Below are positions 35,595 through 46,218 of a DNA stretch of 64,000 bases, piece after piece. The stretch covers positions 5,704,001-5,768,000 of the forward strand of contig OZ316891.1 of the NCBI GenBank assembly GCA_973895155.1, given 5' to 3'. How positions within the stretch are numbered: position 1 is the stretch's first letter; each line of letters begins with the position of its first letter. The notes below the pieces were generated by a model. The model was not told the DNA's origin. It searched no databases and was given only the letters and a program-made list of their open reading frames with translations. The translations under genes were made by a program, and so were the position numbers. Source of the DNA: Marsupella aquatica. Its lineage: Eukaryota; Marchantiophyta.

Positions 35595-36550
35595 GTACAC
35601 CCTATAAGCAAGGACAAAAGCCGAGTGAGACACAACATCGAGTCACAGGATGGGTTCATAATGTTGACATCGATTAGTTCTTGACTGTACAGAATGATTC
35701 AGTTCAATCGAGCTTAAGTGCAGCTCAAATGCATCATCGTACGTAGCTGGCCGTGCTGCATGGAGTCGGAAACTATTCAAAATCAGGTCTTAGGATCCCA
35801 TTGAAAGCGGAAGATGATAGGCGACTCTCTACTCCTCTGTAGAGTCTTATTCCCGATCCTCATATGAACTTGGAAATATGTACATAATGTGGCTCTCCTT
35901 TTTCACATACTCGGGACAAAAACAGCTGTCCATTCAAGCTTCCATGACCTGCTTGTGACTCGCAACTCTATAGTGCTCACTAACAATATTGTTCAGTCCC
36001 CGGGTTCAGTCAGAATATGCAGCAACTACGACTGATTAGTGGCGACAGAAAATCTGCTACAAAGTAACCTCGCTGTGAAACGTAAACGTAAGCCTTTGAT
36101 AGACTACATTGAAAAGGTTTGCGATCGATGGTCAAGGCAAGGTCGAGGCACATGGCAAGTAAAAACATTTCAAAGTGACCAAATGAAAATTAAGTGAACA
36201 GACTCCACATTGCGATGGAGTCAATGAATACACAAAGAAAGCAAAGTACCACTGTCCTCTGGCTCGACTTTCATGGTCAGCCCTCGCCCCTCAGTATCGC
36301 TTCAACGCCGCTGCCCACCTGACCTTCGAGTGCACAAGCGCAGAATGACAAACTGTAACTTACCTTCCTGCACACAAAAGATTGCCCAGGGTGGAAGGTT
36401 GACGTCAAGTGTAGTTTGAAACTGGCATGGTTGAGGGGCACGGTATTCAGGAACGGAAAATTCGAACGGAATGCACCAGGACTTAACAGGTGTCCACAAT
36501 AGAACGGAACCTGACCCATGGTTAACCATGCTTTGAGTGTAGTTACGTGA
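35595..36550. other. MULE right internal non-coding region
   Basis: About 1 kb between the start of the minus-strand gene and the right inverted repeat, presumably that gene's promoter. No coding sequence accepted. Confidence 0.4.
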
Positions 36551-36641
36551 ATACAAAAACAGTGGCAGTATTATAAATATTGTGAAAACAGTGGCAGGAT
36601 TGTAATAAGCCACATCTTTAGTGGCAATGTAGTTAAAACTG
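36551..36641 (-). repeat. MULE right terminal inverted repeat
   Basis: Inverted partner of 29841-29933. It ends GTAGTTAAAACTG directly against the right copy of the 10-bp target duplication. Confidence 0.92.
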
Positions 36642-36651
36642 TTTCCTTACA
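36642..36651 (+). repeat. MULE target-site duplication, right
   Basis: TTTCCTTACA, identical to 29831-29840. Confidence 0.9.
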
Positions 36652-37010
36652 TAGGGGTTAATGGACCCCGGCTGATTCTTGTCAAGCCACCCTGATTCTA
36701 CTAAACTGATGCTCCCATAACCCATCAAGGTAGACGTGCAATGTATCATAGCAACTTGCATGGGCCACTCTGGAACATTACTTTTGGTTTACCAAATGCC
36801 TTTCTTTTGCATAAATGCTCACTGTTGGGTGTCATATGAACTTTGGTCCTGGCTGAAGTCCTGAAGCTAACTGTTGTGGTCCATCTGAGTATTTTTGAAG
36901 TTTTTTTACATCACCATGATCCACCAACATTCTTTTCGACTTTGGGAAATAACCTAGGAAGCTCATTATTTATTAGTAAGAGTCATTTTGCATGTAATTC
37001 CTGTATTCCC

Positions 37011-37180
37011 ACATTTGGTATTAAAAAACCCCTATAGTTCTTATAATTCTTAAAATGGGATTAAATCACCCCTCTATTTTTTCAGCATATTTTTTAAAGT
37101 GGTATGTGCAATTGATTAAAAACCTCTAACTTCTGTGCGCACAATGGGTTGGAAGAAAAGAAGTGAGGACCCAAGGACAG
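37011..37180 (+). repeat. Dispersed repeat family 2, copy 1
   Basis: Contains AACCCCTATAGTTCTTATAA, ATTCTTAAAATGGGATTAAA, a T-rich block, then AATGGGTTGGAAGAAAAGAA followed by GTGAGGACCC. The same order recurs near 37960 and 39025, and partly near 45836. Confidence 0.6.
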
Positions 37181-37959
37181 TGTAGTCGGAACATTTCCAA
37201 TTTTAATTTGGATTCTTGCATGACTCCGTTTGACTCTTATATGCCTTCACTCCTACCTTCCTGCCAGGAAGTGTTTACAATCATGAAAGATCATACAGAG
37301 CTCCCATTTTTGCTTCTAATTACAGGAAGATTGCATTCCAATCTTTTTGACTTAGAATCTCGTAGACTAAATTGTTTTTTATAACACCTGAAGGGCATAT
37401 CTAATGTTGTTTTGGCGACAATTGATCATAATAGCTTATCAGACTTTCTTAATGACTTAGAAGTAATTTATTAAAACTTGTAATAAGAGCTTTTTGAAAG
37501 GGCAAAAAACACTACTAATTAAAGGGTTTTGGAGCCGGGGGCCATTCACAGGTCAGTTTCATTAATATACATGGAGTGAGGGGCCCAGGGTGGAGATCCT
37601 TGTACTATAATTGCATTATTATCTGGGTTTCCATTTTTTTCATGCCAAAATGTGTTCACTTATTACTCTTTCCAAGTATGTAAGTGACATATTAGATAGA
37701 AAGTATGGAGTGAAATGGGATTGAAAGAGCAAAAATGTGTCCAAGTTTTTGTTTGAATCATAAAAGGCAACTGTGGGAGGGTTAAATTTCTCTTCTTGCA
37801 ACTTTTGGTACTGCATGAAGAATAATGAGTTTCTAAAGAAGAAATGGAACAAGAGAATCACCTCAAAGGTCTCATTCCAAGGGAGGTTCCATATCACGCC
37901 CAAATTTTTCAAGTAATCAACAACCTAAAACTTAAGAAATAAACTATATTTTACTATTT

Positions 37960-38150
37960 TTAACCCCTAGTTCTATGAAATATTCTCAAATTTTGAATAA
38001 AACCCCCTACACTTCATATAATTCTCAAGATTGGACTCAAACACCCCTATTTTCTTCAACACTTTTTTTAAAGTCTTCCACCTAATACAATTAAAAATAA
38101 CCCTAACTTCTTCCTGTCCAATGGGTTGGATGAAAACAAGTGAGGACCCC
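37960..38150 (+). repeat. Dispersed repeat family 2, copy 2
   Basis: Three internal degenerate units of about 40 bp, each with a CCCCTA block followed by ATTCTCAA(A/G)ATTGGA-like sequence, then CAATGGGTTGGATGAAAACA and GTGAGGACCC. Confidence 0.6.
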
Positions 38151-38305
38151 TGGAAATAATACCCATTTAGCACAAGAGGATAACTTAGAGAATGAGGCAT
38201 GATTTCATAGATTGAGAACATCACCAAAAGTACACTATGGCAAAGAAAAACACGGAAGAGGTGAAGAGAAACTTATTAACCAACAAGTTATATTGACCAG
38301 TCCCT

Positions 38306-38899
38306 ATGGCTAAAACCAACCAAACTCCACATAATCCACGCTCTAGATGGTTTCATTTGATTACTCTTAAATTTCAGGCAAAGATGTACAATCAAGTGTA
38401 CAATGTATCATCTAGTGAGGTTCATAGGGGTTTTCCCATATCCATGGTTCAATTGGTTTGGAGTACATATTTGAGGTCCATCTTTGAGGGGGTCACTTCC
38501 ATGCAAGTAGCACATCATATGCAACAAAGTATAGGCCCATTTAAATGGGTGTAGGCAAAGACTTCCAAAGTGTTGGCAGTGGAAGAACAAATACGACATG
38601 TTTTATTGTTGGTCGACTTTAAAGAACACATCAGTCTATTTAATTTAAAAAATACTTTCTTTAAAGTTTTTAGGCGTTTTCAAGGAGGATTGCACTCATT
38701 TGAGTTCCACTTTTCCATGGATCATGAGATAGGGTACATATTCAAGGGGAACTCAAATGTGTGCTCACATCTAAGAGTTCAGTCTTCTTTGTGTAGAGAG
38801 GGTGAGAGAGATCAGGTCATAGTGGAACTTTTGGAGCTAGGCTCTGGTGGATGTACTCATTACGTTCATATTGATATATTCTTCTCTCATGGCTGTTGA
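38306..38899 (+). pseudogene. Decayed unrecognised coding sequence between two family 2 repeats
   Basis: One reading frame runs from the ATG at 38306 to 38899 with a single TAG at 38552-38554, about 198 codons. Content looks protein-like (FHLITLKFQAKMYNQVYNV before the stop, FHFSMDHEIGYIFKG after it) but I recognise no family. Flanking by family 2 repeats suggests transposon origin. Confidence 0.3.
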
Positions 38900-39024
38900 T
38901 GTAGCCTAGACGGGGTGAACCACATACTCTCTTTGTCAGTGTTGATTCACTGTCACACGCAAAGTTTTCTGGTGGGGGGGGGGGGGACACACTAATTTTT
39001 TTAGTCAATAAGGTTTTTTTGAGG

Positions 39025-39195
39025 AATTATTCTACTCCTAACTTAATGAAATATTCCCAAATTTGGCTAAGAAAACCCTAGGATTGTTATAATTCTCAAA
39101 ACTGGATTAAAACAACCCTGATTCTTCAACAAATATTTAAATTTTTTTCACTAAACCCAATAGAATGGGTTGGAAGAAAAGAAGTGAGGACCCCG
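39025..39195 (+). repeat. Dispersed repeat family 2, copy 3
   Basis: Contains TGAAATATTCCCAAATTTGG, TTATAATTCTCAAAACTGGA and AATGGGTTGGAAGAAAAGAA with GTGAGGACCC, matching copies 1 and 2 in order and orientation. Confidence 0.6.
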
Positions 39196-42100
39196 GGCTA
39201 GCAAATAGATCCTTAGTCTAACTAAGCCAATTCCTTCAGCACAAGTTTCACCAGCCAAGCATTCATTGGAACAAAAACATGAGATATTCATTCAAATAAA
39301 AACATAAATATGATTGTTGGTTCCTTCCCGTTCCTCCAACACTAAGATTCAGCTTGTACTTCATGTGTCATATTGTGGGGCTTCTTGAGATGCTCCAATG
39401 AGCACCAATACATACTTTTGAGTCATGTAGTAATAAAGTTAGCATTTCTCATTCAATTCATAATACTTTGAAAAATTCTGCTCAATAATGAGGCAACCCT
39501 AAATGGTTTGAAATCTTTACTAACGACAAATCATTCTCTTGTACCTCGATGAAAGGAAAGCTTACTTTAATATCCAGCTAATCAATGCACTGTAAAATTT
39601 AAATTAAAAGAGTTCGAAAAGTTACCTGTTTTCAATATTTGTTTGAGTAAAGTTTTTCATTAGAGAAGAACACATAATTATAATTATCTAAATATAAATG
39701 AACCAATACTTTCCCAAACTAGGGGCCAACATCAACAGACTAAGATCTCAGTGCCTGGTCTAGCTTATATTACAATGTTAACATTTATAGATTAAATCAT
39801 TTCCATTTAAGGTAAGCTACTGAGGGATAAAGGTTCAATCAGCAACACTTTGTCATCTACACATCTTATCAACCTTATATTAAATTAATTGTCTACAGCT
39901 AGGGTATGTTAAAATCCATAGGCAGCTCTCTACCTTCAACAAGATTTCTCATTTTAAACCAGTTTTTTAGTGCATTCTCATAGCAAAGCAAGAACTGAGC
40001 ATTCAATTTGTGAAGTATTCAATGTGTATCTGGTCAGATCTTTTTTCAAGATATCCCAATGTTATAGGACACTAGAAACAGATAATGCAAGATATTTCTT
40101 ACTAATTATGAAAGCACCATTGTGAGCATATGCTTTTAGAAGACCTAATATATAATGTATGACTCTTTCTCTTATATGACAGAAGTGCTCCAAATTTTTA
40201 AACACCAAGGAGAGTCTAGCCACTAGACTAATTAAAGCACAATCCCTACATAGAGGCAGCAATAGTCATTTAGCATAAAGAGATCGAGAAAGAGATGCAT
40301 GCCCAGATGAATGATAAGTGCAATGTGGTGCGATTGTGTGGTAAAGTCAAAATATGTGCAAATCCAAAATTTAAAGAAGGATTTAATTCAATAAAATAAT
40401 TTATTTATTTTCTATGGTATCAAAACTAAATTATATGACTTTAAAAAATAGTTAGAGGGGTTCAAAAGCATGCAAACTAGCTGACAACATTTAGGTTTTT
40501 TACGGACCCCACTAGAGGTCCCTTCCAAAATTCCTGGCACCACAGCGTGCCACGTCAACAACAACCGCAACAAACAGGAACGAATTGGTTTCCACAATGA
40601 AATTATGCCCACATTCGTGTTTGCGAAAGGATTTTGGTAAAACTGGGGACGCCATGCCGTAAAAATTCATGTAAACTTGTTTTACAATTAACCGTATTAT
40701 TTACCTTTAGATAACAAATTATTGAAGTTGAGATAGACAATAACCGTTTTTTCAACCCCTAAATAACGGAATGCACAACATTAAGTAATAACAATAACCA
40801 TTAAGTAATAATTAAAAAGAGAAAAAAATTAAATGTGTAATCGAAAGTAAGCACTTGTCACTAGAAACAGTTAAGTAATTAACGTCCACTACAATCCATC
40901 CCGCCCGCAATCCAAACTGTAACGAGCGCTCCTCCGCGCCACAACCTCTGCACGAATTCTCGTTGTTGATTTTGATGGTGATGGTGCAGTGAATGTGTGC
41001 ACACGCAATGTTGAGAGAAACGAGAAGGTGAGAAAGAAGCTGCCCGATCGAAGACTCAATAACAAAGAAACCAGAAGAGAGTTCATTTCATAAGGACCAA
41101 AAGCAGGAAAAGCAACGATCGCAAACAGAATTAATAAGAAGAAACTGAAGAACAAAATGATCGAATCAGGAAGAGAAGGACTGCGATTTGAACCTGAAAT
41201 CAAAACAAAGATCAAAAGAGGCCATGGCGAAGTGAAAGTGTAAAGAGAGACTAACACAACGCCCTGAGGATCCAGAGAACAACAGAAAATTTAAAGAGGA
41301 AATTAAGGATCGAACAAGAAGATATAAAACGCTGCAGAAACACGATCGGGGCAGAGAAGAGCGGAAAGGCAGCGACCTGATCAGAAGAAAAAGGCAAAAG
41401 CAGTTCGATCAAACAAGGTCAACTTTCATTGTTGAATCCTTCTGATTTTGATGTCTCTCTTCTGTTTCTCGTTACTTCTTTTTTTTGGTCTTTTGAATCC
41501 GTGTCTCTTCTTTTTGCCTTGTATTATTCTTTCTCGATCAAGTGCGAGCGTTGTTCTTATGGATTCTTTCGCTTATTCTAAGTTTCTGCCTAATGAATGA
41601 TCGAATGTCAGACACCAATGCCCTTCACGGGCGCTCATTTTGCTTCTTCCTTGCTTCTTCCTTTTTCTGGTTGTCTTTATGTTTTCCTTTTGGCTCCCAG
41701 AGATTGCTTCCCCTCTGTTTCATTTCTTCAATTTTCGATCCCTCAGACAGTTGCTTCCAGATATGATCGTAGCCGAGATCGTAGCGCTGTCAGCGTTAAG
41801 GATTCAGAGTTCTGGAGCCAGTAGCAAATACTAACTCTATGTCCGAATATGGATGAGAGATTTTGAAAGATTCTGGGAGGGTTCCTCCACAGTGCGCAAG
41901 ATGTTTCAGGCTTTAGGTTTCTGCCGTGAGCTTCTCGGACCTCTAATTGAGAATTTATGAGGTATCATCAGATTTTCCAGATTTGGCTTCATAGCTATAC
42001 TATCTATTTTTTAACACATTTTTTAACACATTTTTTATTTGTATCAATAGCTATCCAATTTTCAATCTCAATCAAATAAAAACAGGTGGGGGTCCACGAA

Positions 42101-43456
42101 CTAATTTTTGTAAAAAATTTAAAAATCTTTAAATGAATTAAACTCATAGCAAGTTTAGGAACTGTTGAGTCTCAATATCTGTAAAGTAAGCCAGGAAACC
42201 CAACCTGTATAGTGTCTCGACTTGTTCTAAAAGTGGGAAACCCTCAATTTTCTTTTTTGAAATTTTGAACTTTTGAAATTTTATTACAGCCAACCTAATC
42301 ATAACCATTTTTGGTCAGACCCATAAAAATGTAGATCACTCTAAATTACGATTAGAGTTACATCCCGTGGAGCGAGACTGAGAAACAGTTCAATATGTAG
42401 AAGATTAGATTGGAGACACATTATGTAGAAGGGAAACTTTACACATATACAAATATCTAACTATAAACCGTCGGTAGCAAACATACATAAGATAATGTCA
42501 GTACGTAGGAGAAAGTCAAGGAGATACTGACTAAAAACAACGATCTGAAACGTACTCTAGAGTAGAATACAAAGAAAGCTTCCTAAAATATGGAGTGAGA
42601 AAGGAATTCAAAGCTCGGAAGGCGGCTCACACTGCGTCTTCAATAGAGGATTGTCATGTGATGAACCAGGTACGTACTCAAAGGGAACAGCATTTGGACC
42701 TCCAAGTTCCAAGTTAAGCAGCAAAGATCAATGGACAGCTAGTGCTTGACTTAAATGGACCACACCAACTACAGACTGAAATGAATTGTTTGTGTTGGCG
42801 AATTCAATTGCTTCTCACGCTCCGATTTGAACCCGTACTCCGAGAACACCGTCACTTTCATATTCACAAGGCAAAATTGACTCTCGAAGTAAACTACCCC
42901 TGGTATACAAGTGTCTTCTCTACGTTGTTTGTGGGTCTTGGTAGGACTCCGCTAAACCCTACTTGAAGATCCATGCCAAGAGTAACTTGAGTGTAAGAAT
43001 AACAGACATCTATCACATCGAAACGATTTGTGACAAAGTACCAGGCATGCTGAAGATCGAATACAGTGGTGCAAAGTACTTCTTATGTCGGAAATGCAGC
43101 AAACTAGACCAAAAAAAAAAAACCAATTTAACCAACTTAAATGCTCGAATTGAATGAACAGCCTTTTTTTAAAAGTTTATTTCCAGATTTCTTGGACATA
43201 CATACATGTCACTATATATACAATTCAATTGGCTATTTCCAATACAATTCAATTGGCTATTTCCAATGTCATACATTTAGTTAGCCACTCTAATTGCCCT
43301 ACAGCTATAGCTTGGATCTTTACTCAACGTTTTGGACCTTGATAGTCCAACTAATCCAGGCTAGGATGTCTTGGGACGCGCGCACCCTCCGATCTTCTTT
43401 GAGACTTCCTCATATGCATGCTTAATCTCCTAACACGGGCATATATCAAAGACTTC

Positions 43457-44504
43457 CTATTCGTGCTCGATCTGGGAGATGTATCTACCACAGCCATCCA
43501 CTTGTGAATTGAGGCCAGGTGTTAAATTACTCTTCAGATCAGGGGAGTCTTTTGCATCGTTTGGAGCCTTTTCTGAAGGGTAACCGGCGTGATCCGGTTC
43601 CTCTTCCAGGGAATCCTTCAACAGTGTGCATCACATGAAAGAATACATATATAGCAAGTTATGTTTGTCTAAAATGTTAATAAGCACGCAGTTTAAGACT
43701 CTGTCCGTAGTCAGAATTCTGTGACTATTTTAAAAACTGGTGGTCTAAGTTTAATTTGAATCAAAGGACAGCTACAGGTCTTTCTAGTAAAGTCACCTCA
43801 ACCTAAGATTGGGGAAAGGAAATATCACAAACATCTATACAGCTATCGATCGATCGGATCAACAAAATCAGTAAAACAAATAAACACACAAAGCATCGAT
43901 AGAGGTCTTGAACTAAGTTAAGGCAGGCATGGGCAACAACTCAAGTAGACAACTCAGCTAAATTAAGGTTGTCGAAACTATCAGCAACCAGCACAGGAAG
44001 TAGATCCAGGTTTCAATTAGAACGTAAAGCCTCACCGAGACGGTTTGGACAGATTGTTGTGCTGCACACTCTCTGGAAGAACCAGATAGCTGCTCTGCTA
44101 GAAACTTCAAAGTCTTCATTGTATCATAGTTCTTCAATTCATCCCGAGGGACCAACTGCAGAACTTGGGCAAACTCATCGTCCTCGAGTGCATCTTCAAC
44201 CAAATCCTCGAGCTCCTCAACCTCTTCTCTCTTGCAACTTTTAGGCTCAATGCATAAGTTTATTTTATCGTCTCCGGCATCGACTGCTTGCCTACCACCC
44301 ATAACTTTCCCTAAACTTTCTCTGGATGCCTCGGTCAAAGTATGTAAGGAGTCAGCACAAAGCTCGGAAAACCCTCTCTTGAGTATCAGAAACTCTGAAA
44401 GAAGCTAAGCCGCTACTACGCTAATTAAGATCGATCATCTCGATCTTGCCTTAAAGTTCCTACCCGACTCTCCTAAGCAGATGGTTTTTTGTCTTGGATG
44501 ACAT
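43457..44504 (-). CDS. Small acidic protein of unknown function (exon model partly uncertain)
   Basis: Two well-supported exons on the minus strand. Exon 2 (44392-44036) ends TCG|GTGAGG, preceded by TTTCAGAG. Exon 3 (43615-43457) is joined at phase 0. Together they give about 171 residues: FLILKRGFSELCADSLHTL, then an acidic helix (EEVEELEDLVEDALEDDEF), AQVLQLVPRDELKNYDTM, and a hydrophilic tail (DSLEEEPDHAG) ending QIEHE. A first exon with ATG at 44504 (MSSKTKNHLLRR) is possible but needs a weak donor (AGA|GTCGGG). I do not recognise the family; there is no signal peptide or membrane helix. The coherent acidic-helical content across a splice join argues for a real gene. The role is unknown. 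Confidence 0.45.
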
Positions 44505-46181
44505 GAGCGATAGGAAGATGTGAGACACTCTTCTCGGAAGAACTTTCACAGAGCTAGAGAGAACATGAACCCTTTACTGCCAACATAGCCATTTATAGTC
44601 AAGAAGGTAAGGAACCTTATACTTGGATGTATGAGGGGGGAGGAGCCGGGAGAAGAATTAAGACTAGAGTAGGGACGCCTAGTGATCGGCCAATGCGGTG
44701 GGACCAGCAGTGTGTTTGAATCGGACATGCGGGCCGACTGACCAGTGATTTGTTATATTTCCAAGCTATGACGGCCTGTACACTAATATTTGCGCCAGTC
44801 CCCAAAGAAAAAGAAAAAAAAAATCTCACCCAGGCCAACTTTTCATTCTGCTTTTCGTCCATTTTTCCAGAATTCTGGCATAAATAATAAGTTTTAGAGA
44901 AACTATCCACAAAATGAACAGCCAACCTATCATCTACAAAGTTTTGGTGTAGTTGCTCAAAGGAAAAACATAGCCTTGTTGCTTGTCTATTGCCTGTAAA
45001 AGGAACCACATAGCCTGGCTGCTTGTCAATTGGCTGTACGTATGTAAGGGTATGTTGGGTTTGAGGTTTGGGTCATTAACCTCCTTATAAAAGCATCATT
45101 ACACTCAGCCCAAACCATCATTCGAGCCCTAAGAGTCCCTTCTTGCATTGTAGTTTGGAAAGCTCCTAGATTTGATCAATTCCTACTGTCTTGGTGATCG
45201 AGAATCTGATTCTCGAGTGACTTACACACAGAGGCAAGTTCAGTTTGTGAATTTGCGAAGGTCGACCACTCTCTAGTTCTCTGTAGCTTGATCAACCTCT
45301 ATGTCTTTTGAAGCCATGGCGGCACCTACCACTACAACACTATGCCCCTCTTTTGAGAACTGCCACCCTTCGCATCATACAAAGGAAACAAAATCTGAAA
45401 TACCCACTTTGCGAACTTACTTGCATCGCAATGTCTTCACTACTTCCCACCCTAAATCCTTCACAAATGGCCCTTCGCAACTACTTCGCAACTTCCGATT
45501 CTAAATACATCGCAACATCCCCTCAACGTTGCGACGACGTTGTCCTAGAAAATATTGAGAAACGACAAATTTCATTACTTTGCAAGAACAAAGTCTGTAT
45601 TGCTCATGTTGCAAGAATGCCCATCTCGCAATTTCCAATGTTAAATGTTTCTATAACTTGCGATGCAAACTACCTCGCAAGATTGCAAAAATCGGATGAC
45701 CGCTTTGTTGCAAAGTCATTTGACTCGCAAACGTGTGGAGAGGTAGTCTTCGCTAGAGCTCGGGGGTCTCACTATATGGGGACCTCCCCATCGCCTGCAA
45801 TGTTTTTAGGCCTCGGACCCCCTAAAATGTAAGATATTTTTTTTAACCCCTATAAAGTTGGAATATTCTTGGAATATTCTAAAAATTGGATTAAAAAGAC
45901 CCTAATGTTCTTATAAGTCTCAAAATTGAATTTAAAAGACCCTATTGTTCTTCTACAAAAATTCTTAAGTCTTCCCTTAGAACCAATAAAATGACTCTAT
46001 CCTTCGTCGCACGTGATATGCCATTCATGGGTTTTGAAGGAGGGAGGAAAGTGATGTAGACCCAGTCTGCCGCAATTAAAATGGCATTACTGAAAAAGTA
46101 CAAAAGTTACAAAATGGAAGGGTAAAAACCCTTAGGTAAAGCGCCACGCATGCTAATCGCTATACACGTGAACTCGATGTA
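44505..46181. other. Intergenic with TTCGCAA-word cluster and family 2 repeat copy 4
   Basis: No gene accepted. At 45350-45750 CTTCGCAA, TTTGCGAA and CATCGCAA words recur about every 20-60 bases. At 45836-45990 a diverged copy of repeat family 2 shows three internal 40-bp units. Confidence 0.45.
45836..45990 (+). repeat. Dispersed repeat family 2, copy 4 (partial)
   Basis: TTAACCCCTATAAAGTTGGA, AAATTGGATTAAAAAGACCC and CTCAAAATTGAATTTAAAAG in tandem, matching the core of copies 1-3; the GGTTGGAAGAAAAG tail is diverged. Confidence 0.55.
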
Positions 46182-46218
46182 CTATAGGGTACATGTAAGT
46201 GCTCTAGCTACAACCTGT

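Larger units (their letters stand above)
29841..36641 (+). mobile_element. Complete two-gene Mutator-like DNA transposon (MULE)
   Basis: A 6801-bp element with terminal inverted repeats of about 92 bp (29841-29933 and 36551-36641), roughly 90% alike, beginning CAG(C)TTTTAACTACATTG. A perfect 10-bp duplication, TTTCCTTACA, flanks it. It carries a rightward transposase gene (31687-33750) and a convergent minus-strand gene (35594-34479) for an unrecognised 250-residue protein. This echoes the MuDR layout of mudrA and mudrB, though the second protein is not recognisably MURB. Each repeat contains GCCACTGTTTT motifs that may bind the transposase. With both genes open after splicing and both ends present, the element may be autonomous. 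Confidence 0.93.
36652..43456. other. Long AT-rich repeat region with decayed transposon coding
   Basis: No intact gene seen. It holds three copies of repeat family 2 (about 37.0, 38.0 and 39.0 kb), a decayed + strand frame at 38306-38899, and a poly-G run at 38973-38986. A sharp change from purine-rich to pyrimidine-rich sequence lies near 41.41 kb, and a 24-bp tandem duplication (CAATTCAATTGGCTATTTCC) at about 43220-43267. The remainder shows nothing recognisable. Confidence 0.4.

Noticed and set aside
40889-41257. 122-residue hydrophobic frame on the minus strand
   Set aside because: It is produced by a purine-rich + strand read in reverse, giving Leu/Phe/Ser-rich sequence without helix boundaries or neighbours.
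45308-45832. 174-residue + strand frame
   Set aside because: Its openness comes from the repeated CGCAA/CTTCGC words; the translation is low-information and matches no family.
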